Positions 34,626 to 44,466 are shown, counted from the stretch's first letter. The stretch is 64,000 bases of DNA from Asanoa iriomotensis (GCF_016862515.1 NZ_BONC01000028.1:1-64000); one strand, 5' to 3'. Made by a program: numbers and translations. The notes: generated by a model from the letters alone, not told the origin.

Positions 34626-35270
34626 GTGATCCTGATCTCCGATCCGCGTGTGGCGGCTGTGCCGCTCGGCGACAACGGCGAGCCTCTGGTCGACCTGCGG
34701 ACCGTGCCGGAGCTGTCGGTGGACGCCCGGTTGGCCGACTCTCGCGGCGCCTTCGCCCGCATTCGTGAGGGCGCTCTCGACCGGCTGCTGGCCGCGCAGC
34801 GGTCGCTCCCGTCGGGGTTGCGGCTGCTGGTGGTGGAGGCGTACCGGCCGTTGCGGCTGCAGCGCACCTACTTCGACGACTACCGCGCCGAACTGCGGTC
34901 CTTGTATCCGGCGTGGGACGAGTCGCGGGTTTATCTCGAGGCCAGCAAGTACGTGTCGCCGCCCGAGGTCGCGCCGCACAGCACCGGTGGCACGGTCGAC
35001 CTGACGCTGGCGGGCTCGGACGGCCTGGAGCTGGACATGGGCACGGCGGTCAACGACAGCCCGGTGGCCAGCGGCAACGCCTGCTTCACGGCGGCGGCTC
35101 ACATCCCGGTGGCCGCGCGCCGCAATCGCTTCGTCCTGGGCTCGGCGCTGCGGTCGGCGGGGTTCGTGAACTATCCGACGGAGTGGTGGCACTGGTCGTT
35201 CGGGGACCGCTACTGGGCGCTGGCGAGCGGCGCGCCCCGCACCCGCTACGGCCCGGTCGACGTGGGCTGA
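34626..35270 (+). CDS. D-alanyl-D-alanine dipeptidase (VanX-like, M15)
   Basis: 214-residue zinc peptidase. EAYRPLRLQ, the zinc ligands in PHSTGGTVDLTL (His, Asp) and the C-terminal EWWHWSFGDRYW (catalytic Glu and zinc His) are the M15D signature. Cleaves D-Ala-D-Ala, either for peptidoglycan recycling or glycopeptide resistance; there is no vanHA or vanRS beside it, so a resistance role is not supported. No signal peptide, so cytosolic. GTG 34626 follows TGGAGCGACTCC. Confidence 0.88.
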   Translation: MILISDPRVAAVPLGDNGEPLVDLRTVPELSVDARLADSRGAFARIREGALDRLLAAQRSLPSGLRLLVVEAYRPLRLQRTYFDDYRAELRSLYPAWDESRVYLEASKYVSPPEVAPHSTGGTVDLTLAGSDGLELDMGTAVNDSPVASGNACFTAAAHIPVAARRNRFVLGSALRSAGFVNYPTEWWHWSFGDRYWALASGAPRTRYGPVDVG

Positions 35271-35587
35271 TCAACCGCGCACCATGCGTCGCGTGCGGCT
35301 GATCACCAGAGATGCGTCCGGCGAGTGGTCGACATGGCGGGTCGGCCAGCGGCGCCCGCCGTTGACCTTGCACCTGGTCAACAAGGGAGTCGAGTTCGGC
35401 GTCGCGCGCCGCGACCTGCCGTTGGCCGGTCGTCGCCTACCCGACGCGTCTGGAGGGCAAGAGCTGCCGCAGCGCCGTGCACGGCCGCGCCGCACCCGAC
35501 GCCCTGCCCCGACGGTGGAGAACACGCTGGTTGCGTCGAGGACGTTACCGAGGTCTCGCTGTCGCCGTGGTGCGAGGGATGCGGTCG
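35271..35587. other. Intergenic stretch without a recognisable gene
   Basis: 317 bases between the dipeptidase and a converging gene. A short open frame starts at 35284 (RRVRLITRDASGEWSTWRV) but lacks a ribosome-binding site and dissolves into Arg/Pro-rich codons. No hairpin terminator or mobile-element end seen. It may be a decayed gene. Confidence 0.4.
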
Positions 35588-36595
35588 TTACGGTTTCGGG
35601 ACGGCTGGGAACTCCATTTTGATGCCGAGGAGGCGGCCCATCATCGTGCGGGCGCGTTCGTGCAGCGCGGTGGGTTGTTGGAGGATCCAGGTTTCGGCCG
35701 GCCATGGTGGTGAGATGCCCGCAGTGTTGATTTCTCCGTGGTGTACGTGGAAGCCGCCGCGGGTCAGGAGTTGGCCGTCCTGTAGCAGCCAGGCGTCCGG
35801 GAGGCCGACTGATCCGTCGGGGTTCGCCGCTGGGCGCCAGTCCGCGTCCGGGTCCTGGATCGGGATCGGCTCGGTGGGTGGGACGCCGGTGAAGATCAGG
35901 TCGGCGCAGCCGTCGAAGAGCCACGCCGGTTGGCCCGGGCCCACCTCGTGCCGGGACTTGAACAGGCTGCGGCGTTCGACCACCGGGTACCAGGTGGCGT
36001 TCGGGTCGATGCCGCGGGCGTCCGCCTGGGCCAGGAACCACCGTGCCGCGGCGGCGCCGTCCCAAGGTTCGCTAGGCCGGACCTGCTCGGTTGCCTGGCG
36101 GATCTCCGGCACCCAGTCGGCGACGCCGCCGGTGGCCGGGGATCGGATCATCGCGAGGTGGCCGAGTAGCTGGTCGCAGCGGATCCGGCGGTCGATGAGG
36201 TCCCTCGTCGCCGCCAGGCGGGCGACGATGTCGCGGTAGGACTGGATCGCCTGTTCACGCCTGCCGTTGCGGCGCGCGGCGACGCAGTGGGTGCAGGACA
36301 TCCGGTCGCCGAGTACGGCGTGCACGCCGCACTTGGGTTCGCCGCAGTCGCGGCACGTGCCGACCGCGAACAGGCCGCAGCCGCACGAGAGCGGGGGCAG
36401 CGCGTCCGTCGCTTCCTGATAGCGGTGGCCGCACACCCGTCCGGGCGAGACCACGACGGTGGCGGTCATCGTCGCGGCCGGGGCGTAACCGGGTCCGTAG
36501 GTCGTGCATTCCCAGAACCCGGGAGCCAGCAGGAGCCGCTGTGTACCGCCGCACTGGGGACATCCAGGCGAAAGGGGCACAGCCCATCGTGACAC
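35588..36595 (-). CDS. Hypothetical protein with N-terminal zinc ribbons
   Basis: 335 residues, unrecognised family. The first 115 residues carry three zinc-ribbon-like Cys clusters: CPQCGG with a later CTTYG..C, then CGCGLFAVGTCRDCGEPKCGVH, then CTHC. Next comes an Arg-rich helical region (NGRREQAIQSYRDIVARLAATRDLIDRRIRCDQLL) and a C-terminal half with many Trp/Pro that looks globular. A nucleic-acid or protein-binding role is suggested by the ribbons only. GTG 36595 starts the first ribbon. The SnoaL-like gene lies 25 bases upstream on the same strand. Confidence 0.7.
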   Translation of the reverse strand: MSRWAVPLSPGCPQCGGTQRLLLAPGFWECTTYGPGYAPAATMTATVVVSPGRVCGHRYQEATDALPPLSCGCGLFAVGTCRDCGEPKCGVHAVLGDRMSCTHCVAARRNGRREQAIQSYRDIVARLAATRDLIDRRIRCDQLLGHLAMIRSPATGGVADWVPEIRQATEQVRPSEPWDGAAAARWFLAQADARGIDPNATWYPVVERRSLFKSRHEVGPGQPAWLFDGCADLIFTGVPPTEPIPIQDPDADWRPAANPDGSVGLPDAWLLQDGQLLTRGGFHVHHGEINTAGISPPWPAETWILQQPTALHERARTMMGRLLGIKMEFPAVPKP

Positions 36596-36620
36596 GACAG
36601 CTCGGGGCGAGGTGCATATG

Positions 36621-37013
36621 TCACCCGCGCGGGTGGGCCTCCGGCTCCCCCGCGAAGGTCGGCCAGTCGAGCTCGTCGGCGTACTGGTACTCCCGCCACC
36701 GGCGGATACGCCCGTCCCGCACCGCGACGTAGGCGATGCCGTGATACTGCCGCCGGCCCCGAAAGGTGTACTCGACGAACCCGGCTTGCCGCTCCGCGTT
36801 GAAGGCGAGGTGGTGCAAGGTCATCGCCATCGGCGGCGGATCGTCCCCACCGGACAGTTCGTAGATCTCCGCGCGCCCGACGTAACGCTGCCGGTCCGGC
36901 GGCTCGACATAGACGATGTCGTCGGCGAAGCAGTCGGCGGCCTCGACCGCCCGCCCCGCGCTCCAGGCGCCGGCCAACCTCGACATCAGCGAGAAGAACT
37001 CGTCTTCCGTCAC
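36621..37013 (-). CDS. SnoaL-like/NTF2-fold protein
   Basis: 130 residues with the cone-shaped NTF2 fold pattern: an N-terminal helix pair (EDEFFSLMSRLAGAWSAGRAVEAADCFADDIVYVEP) and a C-terminal sheet (AFVEYTFRGRRQYHGIAYVAVRDGRIRRWREYQ). Such small proteins bind or isomerise small molecules; function unknown. GTG 37013 with GCGGAG just upstream begins the conserved part; the longer frame above is Arg-rich and without similarity. Possibly cotranscribed with the zinc-ribbon gene. Confidence 0.75.
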   Translation of the reverse strand: MTEDEFFSLMSRLAGAWSAGRAVEAADCFADDIVYVEPPDRQRYVGRAEIYELSGGDDPPPMAMTLHHLAFNAERQAGFVEYTFRGRRQYHGIAYVAVRDGRIRRWREYQYADELDWPTFAGEPEAHPRG

Positions 37014-37305
37014 CTCCGCGAGGCTACGACACGCACGCGACCGCCGCGGCCCGCGGCCAAGGCAGGCGCGGAGGAAGCCGCGCCGCCGCGACCGCCTGCG
37101 GCGCGAGTGCCAACGGCAACCACCACAGACGGTGCTACCGCTACCACCAACGGCCAGACCGAGCAAAGTCGCCTGACCGCGGCCACGACGGCAGCCCCTG
37201 CCACCCGTCCAATAACTCTCCGGGCAGCCGCCGCGACCGACACAGTCTGCCTCCAAGACGGCCCACGTCACGGAATCCAGGTGGGTCGTCACGCGTCGGA
37301 GTCGT

Positions 37306-40302
37306 TCAGGACACGAAGACCGCCACCGTTCGGGCTGGGACCGTGAAGGTGCCGCCTCCGGTGTGGCGGGCGGTCTTCACCACCGCGTCGCTGCCCGATG
37401 CCTGGATCGGGTGTAGCGAATAGGTGCGGCCGGCCGTGCCCGGGAGAGTTTGCGTGGTCGCGGTCGGGGTCGCGTTGAAGACGACCACGATGCGTTCCCA
37501 GCGCCGGTCCAGGTCCTTGCCCGTCGTGTCGTCCAGGGTCATCACGATGACACCCGGCGTCTGGGACGGGCCGCCGATCGGGAACGCCACCCGCCGCTGG
37601 ATCTCCGTCGCCGACGGCAGCGCGAACAGCGGCGACGAGCCCGCGATCCGCACGAACGACGCCGCGCCCGCTGCCGCCGACGCCATGTCGGCGGGGCCTG
37701 GCTTCAGCGCCGGATCGGCCAGCAACGGCCGCATGTAGGACCACTTCGACTCGTTGTCTCCCCTGGGCGGCAGGCCCGAGCCCCACGTCGACGACTGGCC
37801 CGACCAGTCGACGCGGTTGAACCAGTCGCCCGAGTCGTACGAGTTGCGGTCCAGCGACTTCGAGCGCAGCAGGTCCGTGCCCGCGTGCCAGAAGCCGACT
37901 CCCTGTGACAGTGCCGTCGTGGCCAGTGACAGCGTGTTCATCCGGACCCGGTCGGTCATCGGCAGCGACTGCGGCAGCTTGTACTGCAGGTTGTCGAAGA
38001 GCGTCTCGTTGTCGTGGGCGTCCACATAGGTCACCGTCTCCGCGGGGGACGCCGCATAGCCCGCCGGCTGGCCGTTGTAGTCCACCTCCGCACCACTGAC
38101 CACCGCGCCCGTGCGGGACTGGAAGCGGTAGTCGCGGAGGTTGCCGGCCAGGCCCACCTTGATCTGGTCCTGTTGCAGCAACAACCGTGCCTGTTGCTCG
38201 GACGGCGAGCCATTGACCGGGTCGCCGTTCGGGTCCGTGAACAGGCCCGAGCCGAAGCCCTGCAGGTGCGGGTTGGCGTCGAACGGGCCGCCGCCGCGCA
38301 CCGCGTCGCGCAGGCGGTCCGAGAACGTGGCGATGCCCGTGCCGGCCATGTTGGCCTGGGTCGCCTGGACGAACCGGGCGTCGTTGGCCACCTCGCCGAA
38401 GTTCCAGCCCTCGCCGTACAACAGGATCGACTTGCCGTCGACGCCGTCGCGGGCCGGCGTGAGCGCGTCCAGGGCCTTGCGCACCGCCAGCATGTTGGCC
38501 TTCGAGTGGTGGCCCATCAGGTCGAAGCGGAAGCCGTCGACCTTGTAGTCCCGCGCCCAGGTGACCACCGAGTCGACCATCAGCTTTTCCATCATCCGGT
38601 GCTCGGTCGCCGTGTTGGCGCAGCACGTCGACGTCTCGACCTGCCCGGTGAGCGTCAACCGGTGGTAGTAGCCCGGCACGATCCGGTCCAGCACCGACTT
38701 CGGCGCCTGACCGGACGCCGTCGTGTGGTTGTAGACCACGTCCATCACGACCCGCAGCCCCGCGTCGTTGATCCCGGCCACCATCGACCGGAACTCGCGG
38801 GTCCGCGCCCCACCGTCCGGCGAGATCGCGTACGAGCCCTCCGGCGTCGTGTAGTGCCACGGGTCGTAGCCCCAGTTGAACCCGTCCGTCGCCCGCACCG
38901 GCTCGACGCACGCCTGCTGCTCCTCCGAGGCCGGCGGCAGCGAAGCCAGATCGCAGCCCGGCACAGCCTGGTCGGCCCGCCGCTCGGGCACCGTCGCGAA
39001 GTCGAACACCGGCAGCAGGTGCAGGTGCGACACCCCGGCCGAGGCCAGCGACCGCAGGTGCCGCATGCCGTCGCTCGACCGGTCGGTGAACGCCGCATAG
39101 GTCCCCCGGTGCGCGGCCGGCACAGTCGGGTCGCCGACGGAGAAGTCCCGCACCTGCAACTCGTAGACGTGCGCGGCCGTGAACGCGGGCGCGCCGGGCT
39201 TGCGCAGACGGGACCACCCGGCCGGCGCCAGAGCCGGGTCCGACAAGGACACCAGAACCGACCGCGAAGAGTCCGCCGTCAACGCCACCGAGTACGGGTC
39301 GGTCACCGTGTTGGTCTCCACCCGCCCGGTGGTCGGCGCGAACACCCGCACCGAGTACACATAGGACGCCCCACGCCACGAAGCCGACCCCGCGGCCGTC
39401 CACACCCCGTCACGATCCCGCCGCATCGCAACAGACCCGACCCCGTCGACCTCGAGCGACACCGACTGCGCGGTCGGCGCCCACAACGCGAACGACGGCA
39501 CACCACGACCAGACCAGGAAACTCCGAGGGAGCGCCGGGAAGCCCCCGCATAGAGGTCGTCGAGCACCCCCGGAATCTGCACCCCGGTCGCGTCGACCAG
39601 CGCACCGGACGCGTCGAACCCGGCAACGGCCACCTGCCCGGTCAACACCTCCGCGACCGGCAACGACGACGGCACCGTCAGCGCCCGGAACCCGGCCAGG
39701 TGCGGGAACGACGACAGCACGGAAGACGGCAACCCCGCGCCGCGTACGCCCAACGGATGAGCGGAACCACCGACCACCGTGCCGTCGACCACGGACATCC
39801 CGCCCGACGGCGCGGTGTAGAGCGCGAACCGCACGGCGGAAGCCGGTGGCTGCCACGCGATCAGCCCCCGCGACACCCAGTGCGCCGCCGACTCGGCACC
39901 CAACGCCCGGGGTGCGTCGTCGACGATCCGGTGCGTCGCGTGGTCATAGGTGAACGTCAACACCCCACCGGGCGCGGCCAGCGGAATATTGGCCCCACCG
40001 GGCGCCCCACCGGCGCCGTAGTTTTCGTCCCAGGACCCGTTGAGCGCCACCTTGTATTCCCACGCGCCCGCCGGCACCGCGAACGAGGCGCGGAACAGCC
40101 CCGGCGACCCGGCGACGGGCGCGAGCGCGGTGGCACCGCACTCAGGCTGCCAGTCGCCGGGGCACCCCAGCTCTGACTGCAACGACCCGACCAGCGTCAC
40201 CTGGGAGGGCAACGGCGTGTGGTCGGCAAAGGCGGGCGCCGCCACCAACGACGACAACAGCCCGAGAACAGCGACGACAGCAACCCGCCGGCGTGGACGC
40301 AT
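37306..40302 (-). CDS. Secreted pullulanase-type alpha-1,6-glucosidase (GH13)
   Basis: 998-residue exported debranching enzyme that cleaves alpha-1,6 links in pullulan, glycogen or starch dextrins. Signal peptide 1-27 (cleavage after AFA). An X25-like N-terminal domain (TLVGSLQSELGCPGDWQPEC, ending YKVALNGSWDENYG), a second beta domain and a CBM48-like domain (FALWAPTAQSVSLEV) precede the GH13 barrel. The four conserved regions are DVVYNHT, GFRFDLMGHH (nucleophile D594), LLYGEGWNF (acid/base E631) and YVDAHDNET. No maltodextrin transporter is adjacent. A nested inverted repeat in its promoter is a likely control site. Confidence 0.92.
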   Translation of the reverse strand: MRPRRRVAVVAVLGLLSSLVAAPAFADHTPLPSQVTLVGSLQSELGCPGDWQPECGATALAPVAGSPGLFRASFAVPAGAWEYKVALNGSWDENYGAGGAPGGANIPLAAPGGVLTFTYDHATHRIVDDAPRALGAESAAHWVSRGLIAWQPPASAVRFALYTAPSGGMSVVDGTVVGGSAHPLGVRGAGLPSSVLSSFPHLAGFRALTVPSSLPVAEVLTGQVAVAGFDASGALVDATGVQIPGVLDDLYAGASRRSLGVSWSGRGVPSFALWAPTAQSVSLEVDGVGSVAMRRDRDGVWTAAGSASWRGASYVYSVRVFAPTTGRVETNTVTDPYSVALTADSSRSVLVSLSDPALAPAGWSRLRKPGAPAFTAAHVYELQVRDFSVGDPTVPAAHRGTYAAFTDRSSDGMRHLRSLASAGVSHLHLLPVFDFATVPERRADQAVPGCDLASLPPASEEQQACVEPVRATDGFNWGYDPWHYTTPEGSYAISPDGGARTREFRSMVAGINDAGLRVVMDVVYNHTTASGQAPKSVLDRIVPGYYHRLTLTGQVETSTCCANTATEHRMMEKLMVDSVVTWARDYKVDGFRFDLMGHHSKANMLAVRKALDALTPARDGVDGKSILLYGEGWNFGEVANDARFVQATQANMAGTGIATFSDRLRDAVRGGGPFDANPHLQGFGSGLFTDPNGDPVNGSPSEQQARLLLQQDQIKVGLAGNLRDYRFQSRTGAVVSGAEVDYNGQPAGYAASPAETVTYVDAHDNETLFDNLQYKLPQSLPMTDRVRMNTLSLATTALSQGVGFWHAGTDLLRSKSLDRNSYDSGDWFNRVDWSGQSSTWGSGLPPRGDNESKWSYMRPLLADPALKPGPADMASAAAGAASFVRIAGSSPLFALPSATEIQRRVAFPIGGPSQTPGVIVMTLDDTTGKDLDRRWERIVVVFNATPTATTQTLPGTAGRTYSLHPIQASGSDAVVKTARHTGGGTFTVPARTVAVFVS

Positions 40303-40329
40303 CGGGACCCCCAATGGAGAGCGACGACA

Positions 40330-40372
40330 TTGACGCTCCTCGCATTGGAGTCGCCCGGCGACTCTGCGTCAA
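40330..40372. promoter_or_regulatory. Nested inverted repeat upstream of pullulanase
   Basis: Outer arms TTGACGC/GCGTCAA (40330-40336, 40366-40372) and inner arms GAGTCGCC/GGCGACTC around one base (40348-40364). It lies between lpdA and pullulanase, both on the minus strand, so it may terminate the first or regulate the second. Confidence 0.5.
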
Positions 40373-40395
40373 CCCACCACCGGCGAGTCGCGCAC

Positions 40396-41784
40396 TCACA
40401 TATTGATCATGTGCCCGGCGAGACCGTGGATCGCCTCCTTGACCGCCTCGCTCAGCGTCGGGTGGGAATGCACGTTGCGCCCTACTTCGTGCACCGTCAG
40501 ATCCCACTGCTGCGCCAGCGTCAGCTCCGGCAGCAGCTCGGTCACCTCGGGCCCGATCAGGTGCGCACCCAGCAGCTCCCCATAGCGACCGTCAGACAAG
40601 ATCTTGACGAACCCGACCGTGTCACCCAGCCCGTTCGACTTCCCGTTGGCGGTGAAGGGGAACTTCGCGACACGCACGTCGTACCCCTGCTCAAGCGCCT
40701 GCGACTCCGTGTAGCCGAAGCTCGCCACCTGCGGCTGGCAGAACGTCGCCCGCGGGATCATCACGAAGTCGAGCTCCATGGTCTCCGCACCGGTGATCGT
40801 CTCGGCGGCGATGATCCCCATGCTCTCGGCGGCATGCGCGAGCATCAGCTTCGCGGTCACGTCACCGATCGCGTACAGGCCGGACACGTTGGTGCGCCCC
40901 CGCCCGTCGACCTCGATCGCGCCGCGAGCAGTCAACGCGACACCGGTGTTCTCCAGCCCGTACCCGGTGACATTGGGTTGGAAGCCGATCGCCTGCAACA
41001 GCTTGTCGGCCTCGAGCACCCGGGTCTGCCCCTCGGTGCTGGACACGGTCACCTGGACCCCGCTCGCGGACTCGGACACCGACTCGACGCGCGTGGAGAC
41101 CAGCACCTCGATCCCGAGCCGCTTGTAGCGCTTGAGCAGCTCGGCCGAGACCTCCTCGTCCTCCAGCGGCAGCATCCGGTCGAGGAACTCGACGATCGTC
41201 ACCTTGACGCCGTAGTTGTGCAGCACATAGGCGAACTCGACCCCGATCGCCCCCGCACCGGCGATCACGATCGACGACGGAAGCGAGGAGCTGAGAATCT
41301 GCTCCTCGTACGTGACGACGCGGTCCGACAGCGAGGTGCCCGGGATCAGCCGGGTCGAGGCGCCGGTCGCGATGATGCAGTTGTCGAACGTCACGGTCCG
41401 GTCGCCCACCGCCAGGGTGTGCGCGTCGACGAACGTACCCCGTCCGTCGATCTCCGTGATGTTGTTCTTCTTCATCAGGTAGTGCACGCCGCGCACCCGC
41501 CCGTCGGCGACCTTCCGGCTGCGGGTGTAGGCCGCGCCGTAGTCGAAGGTCACCTCGCCGGTGACGTTGATGCCGAAGGTCTTGGCCTCTTTGCTGAAGA
41601 TGTGGTTGAGCTCCGCGTTGCGCAGCAGGGCCTTCGAGGGGATGCAGCCCACGTTGAGACACACGCCGCCCCAGTAGCGCTCCTCGACGACCGCGGTCCG
41701 CAGGCCGAGTTGGGCGCCACGGACCGCGGCGGTGTAGCCGCCCGGGCCCGCGCCGAGAACGACGAGATCGAAATGGTCAGTCAT
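40396..41784 (-). CDS. lpdA: Dihydrolipoyl dehydrogenase
   Basis: 462-residue FAD enzyme (E3) that reoxidises dihydrolipoamide with NAD+ in 2-oxoacid dehydrogenase and glycine cleavage complexes. FAD site [10 protein letters not shown], redox disulphide in [19 protein letters not shown] site [13 protein letters not shown], second FAD motif GLYAIGDV and the His-Glu pair in [16 protein letters not shown] are all intact. ATG 41784 has TAGGCT 7 bases upstream. E1 and E2 genes are not in the window, as is common for actinobacterial lpd. Confidence 0.95.
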   Translation of the reverse strand: MTDHFDLVVLGAGPGGYTAAVRGAQLGLRTAVVEERYWGGVCLNVGCIPSKALLRNAELNHIFSKEAKTFGINVTGEVTFDYGAAYTRSRKVADGRVRGVHYLMKKNNITEIDGRGTFVDAHTLAVGDRTVTFDNCIIATGASTRLIPGTSLSDRVVTYEEQILSSSLPSSIVIAGAGAIGVEFAYVLHNYGVKVTIVEFLDRMLPLEDEEVSAELLKRYKRLGIEVLVSTRVESVSESASGVQVTVSSTEGQTRVLEADKLLQAIGFQPNVTGYGLENTGVALTARGAIEVDGRGRTNVSGLYAIGDVTAKLMLAHAAESMGIIAAETITGAETMELDFVMIPRATFCQPQVASFGYTESQALEQGYDVRVAKFPFTANGKSNGLGDTVGFVKILSDGRYGELLGAHLIGPEVTELLPELTLAQQWDLTVHEVGRNVHSHPTLSEAVKEAIHGLAGHMINM

Positions 41785-41791
41785 GCCTAGA

Positions 41792-41797
41792 AGCCTA
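41792..41797 (-). promoter_or_regulatory. -10 hexamer of lpdA (leaderless)
   Basis: TAGGCT on the minus strand, 7 bases before ATG 41784. Confidence 0.45.
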
Positions 41798-41812
41798 GGC
41801 CGCGCGGCGGGT

Positions 41813-41818
41813 TAACAT
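41813..41818 (+). promoter_or_regulatory. -10 hexamer of Gfo/Idh gene (leaderless)
   Basis: TAACAT, 6 bases before ATG 41825. The lpdA and Gfo/Idh promoters lie back to back within 40 bases. Confidence 0.45.
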
Positions 41819-41824
41819 CCGGCC

Positions 41825-42886
41825 ATGCGGATCGGGGTCGTGGGGTGCGGGAAGATCAGTGGGATTTACTTCAAGAACCTGAACAATCTTCCCAATACGC
41901 AGGTTGTACGCTGCGCGGACCTCGATGTCGAGCGGGCCAAGGCGGTCGCGGCCGAGCACGGCGTTCCCGCCGCCGGGACGGTCGAGGAGTTGCTGGCCGA
42001 CGACACCGTCGAGCTTGTGGTCAACCTCACGATCCCGGTCGCCCATGTCGAGGTCGGGCTGGCCGCCGTCCGCGCCGGGAAGCACGTCTATGCCGAGAAG
42101 CCGCTGGCCCTGACCGCCGCCGACGGCCGCCTCTTGATTGAAGAAGCGGCGCAGGCAGGTGTACGCGTCGGCAGCGCGCCCGACACGTTCCTCGGCGCCG
42201 GTGTCCAGACCGTCCGCGCCCTGCTGGACGAGGGCGCGATCGGCACACCGCTGTCCGGGGCGGTGTTCATGCTCTCCCCCGGCCACGAGCGCTGGCATCC
42301 GGCGCCGGACTTCTACTACCAGCCGGGCGGCGGCCCGCTGTTCGACATGGGGCCGTACTACCTGACCGCTCTGGTCAACCTGCTCGGCCCGGTGGCGGCC
42401 GTGAGCGCGGTGGCCGGCAGCGGTTTCCCGACCCGGCGCACACCGGCGGGCCGCGAGATCCCGGTATCGGTGCCCACGCACGTGAACGCGGTGCTGGAGT
42501 TCGCCGGCGGCGCCACGGTGACGGCGGTGTTCAGCTTCGACGTGCCGGCATCGACGATCCCGCACGGCATCGAGCTGTACGGCAGCACCGGGACGGTCGT
42601 GCTGGACGACCCGAACCACTTCGGCGGGCCTGTTCTGCTGCGCGGTCGGGACGACGCCGGTTGGCGCGAGGAGCCGCTGCGCACGCCGTGGTCGGCCGAC
42701 TCGCGCGGGCTCGGCGTGGCGGAGATGGTCGCGGCGATCTCGTCGGGTCGGGATCACCGGGCGTCCGGAGCGCTGGCGTTCCACGTACTCGATGTCATGG
42801 AGACCATCCATGTCGCGGCCGAGCGCGGCGTCCGGCTGCCCGTGGGCTCGACGGCTTCGCGGCCGGCGCCGTTCGCGGCGCTCTAG
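41825..42886 (+). CDS. Gfo/Idh/MocA family oxidoreductase
   Basis: 353 residues. The N-terminal Rossmann domain starts RIGVVGCGKISGIYFKNL; YAEKPLALTAADG carries the catalytic-region Lys of the EKP motif; the C-terminal beta sheet domain is recognised by HGIELYGSTGTVVLDDP. NAD(P)-dependent oxidation of a sugar or inositol-like polyol; substrate cannot be told. It is monocistronic or continues into the lipoprotein gene 40 bases downstream. Confidence 0.88.
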   Translation: MRIGVVGCGKISGIYFKNLNNLPNTQVVRCADLDVERAKAVAAEHGVPAAGTVEELLADDTVELVVNLTIPVAHVEVGLAAVRAGKHVYAEKPLALTAADGRLLIEEAAQAGVRVGSAPDTFLGAGVQTVRALLDEGAIGTPLSGAVFMLSPGHERWHPAPDFYYQPGGGPLFDMGPYYLTALVNLLGPVAAVSAVAGSGFPTRRTPAGREIPVSVPTHVNAVLEFAGGATVTAVFSFDVPASTIPHGIELYGSTGTVVLDDPNHFGGPVLLRGRDDAGWREEPLRTPWSADSRGLGVAEMVAAISSGRDHRASGALAFHVLDVMETIHVAAERGVRLPVGSTASRPAPFAAL

Positions 42887-42926
42887 CACTCGGAACCGAC
42901 TCGCTGTCGGGGCCGTCACATGTCGT

Positions 42927-43775
42927 ATGACCCGACGCGTGCTCGCGGTGTTCGCCTCTCTCGCGCTGCTGACCGCTTGCGCCCAGCCCAGCCCGCTCGT
43001 CGGCGACGGCTCGGCCTTTGCGCCGGCCGCTCCCGGCGCGGTCAGCACGGACTGGGCCGCGTTCCCCGTCGACCAGGTGCCACGCCCGATCATCGTCGCT
43101 TCGGACGGCATGGTCGACCTCACCGGATTCCACAGTGGTGAGGGCAAGCTGGCGTTCCTGGGCGGCGCGATCTCGCTGACCGCCCCGCTGCCCGAGGCCC
43201 CGGCGACCGTCGCCGTCGACCTGCCGGAGGGGCGTTTCACGTTCCCGGCCCTGCCGCCGGACGACGCGTTCGCGTCGCTGCGCGCCCAGGGCTCGCCCGG
43301 CAACGTCTCCGGCGCGACCCCGGCGCCGCTTCGCGTCACGAGCGTCACCCTTGGCGCCGCGGAGTTCAACACCGACCGCGGCCGGGTCCGCCTGCCGGCC
43401 TGGCTGTTCGGCGGCCCCGACATCATGGGGACCATCGCCTGGCCGGCGGTGGGCAAAGAGGCATTCTGGCGGTACGGCGAGCCGAACGACGCCGCGACCG
43501 TCGCTCCCGCACAGCTGTCGCAGGAGGGCAGGCGGATCAGGTGGTCGGTGCCGGGCCAGGACAACTGCCCGAGCTCACCGGTCATGCGCTACCGGGTCGA
43601 GGTCACCGAGACACCGACCACCGTCCTTCTCACCACGATCGGTGAGGTGGTGTCGACGCCGGGCCCGGAGGACAAGGACCGCGCGTGTCTGGCGATCGGC
43701 ATCGCGCCGGAACCGTACGACGTGGACCTCACGACCCCACTCGGCAACCGCGTGGTCCTCGCCGACAGCATTTAG
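42927..43775 (+). CDS. Putative lipoprotein of unknown function
   Basis: 282 residues. MTRRVLAVFASLALLTACAQPS is a lipoprotein signal with lipobox LTAC (Cys 18), so it should sit on the outer face of the membrane. The mature part is beta-rich (PVDQVPRPIIVASDGMVDLTGF, ending DVDLTTPLGNRVVLADSI) with a Cys pair (DNCPSS, DRACLA) that may form a disulphide. No family recognised. Its stop interlocks with that of the convergent DUF6348-like gene (TTAG). Confidence 0.75.
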   Translation: MTRRVLAVFASLALLTACAQPSPLVGDGSAFAPAAPGAVSTDWAAFPVDQVPRPIIVASDGMVDLTGFHSGEGKLAFLGGAISLTAPLPEAPATVAVDLPEGRFTFPALPPDDAFASLRAQGSPGNVSGATPAPLRVTSVTLGAAEFNTDRGRVRLPAWLFGGPDIMGTIAWPAVGKEAFWRYGEPNDAATVAPAQLSQEGRRIRWSVPGQDNCPSSPVMRYRVEVTETPTTVLLTTIGEVVSTPGPEDKDRACLAIGIAPEPYDVDLTTPLGNRVVLADSI

Positions 43776-44458
43776 TGATCGTCGGGACCGACCAGGAGCA
43801 CGAAGGTCCGCGCGAGCCCGAACTTCTCGGTGCGTGGCCAGTCGAGGGCGGCGAGCGCGGCCGTGGACGGCTCGTGGCGGCGGCCGTTGATCCGCACCTC
43901 GCACTCGACGAAGTCACCGCCCTGGCCGACCAGCATGCGCAGACCGTTGAGATAGGGCCGATCGAGCCCGGTGCTGATGACCGGTGCCAACGTGGACCAC
44001 GGCATCGCGTCGGCGAACCACTGCTGCTTGCCGGTCGACCCGTCGAGCGACCACCCGGTAGCACCGCCGACGATGGCGTGCCAGCCGGCGAACCCACCGT
44101 CCGCACCGGACGCGAAGTGGTTCGCGAGCTCACCACGCTGCTGCACCATCTCCAGCGCGGTGACCGCACAGGTGTCGACCCACGCCCGAACCGCCTGGCG
44201 GGCGGCCGCCTCAGGCTCGGCCGCGATCCCCATCGTGCAGTCGGCGATGGCCGGGACGTCGGGCCGGTCCGCGTTGAGCAGGATCTCCAAGTCGATGTGC
44301 CGGTAGTCGTCGACGTCCGTCGGCAGCACCCGCACACCCAGCGACCCGGACCGCAACATGGGCCCGTCCGCCATGACCCACTCCCCACCCACCTCGCCCA
44401 GCATCCCGGCGGCGATCTCCAACACCCGCTCGGCGGACAGCGCCTGAGATTCGATCAT
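43772..44458 (-). CDS. DUF6348-like protein
   Basis: 228 residues, soluble, acidic. Similar in length and in the GWHAIVGGATGW, LRMLVGQGGDFVECEVRINGR and RTEKFGLARTFVLL segments to the DUF6348 proteins, but I hold that match at moderate certainty. Function unknown; such proteins sit in varied actinobacterial contexts, some near immunity genes. ATG 44458 has TACGCT 8 bases upstream. Confidence 0.65.
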   Translation of the reverse strand: MIESQALSAERVLEIAAGMLGEVGGEWVMADGPMLRSGSLGVRVLPTDVDDYRHIDLEILLNADRPDVPAIADCTMGIAAEPEAAARQAVRAWVDTCAVTALEMVQQRGELANHFASGADGGFAGWHAIVGGATGWSLDGSTGKQQWFADAMPWSTLAPVISTGLDRPYLNGLRMLVGQGGDFVECEVRINGRRHEPSTAALAALDWPRTEKFGLARTFVLLVGPDDH

Positions 44459-44466
44459 GGCGCCCG

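Noticed and set aside
34626-35270. Glycopeptide resistance locus
   Set aside because: VanX-like dipeptidase alone; no vanH, vanA or vanRS in the window.
35284-35622. 112-codon plus frame
   Set aside because: No ribosome-binding site or domain, and overlaps the zinc-ribbon gene end.
37014-37305. Possible small membrane protein frame at 37010-37243 (minus)
   Set aside because: No ribosome-binding site, Val/Ala composition expected by chance, and overlap with the SnoaL-like start; treated as intergenic.
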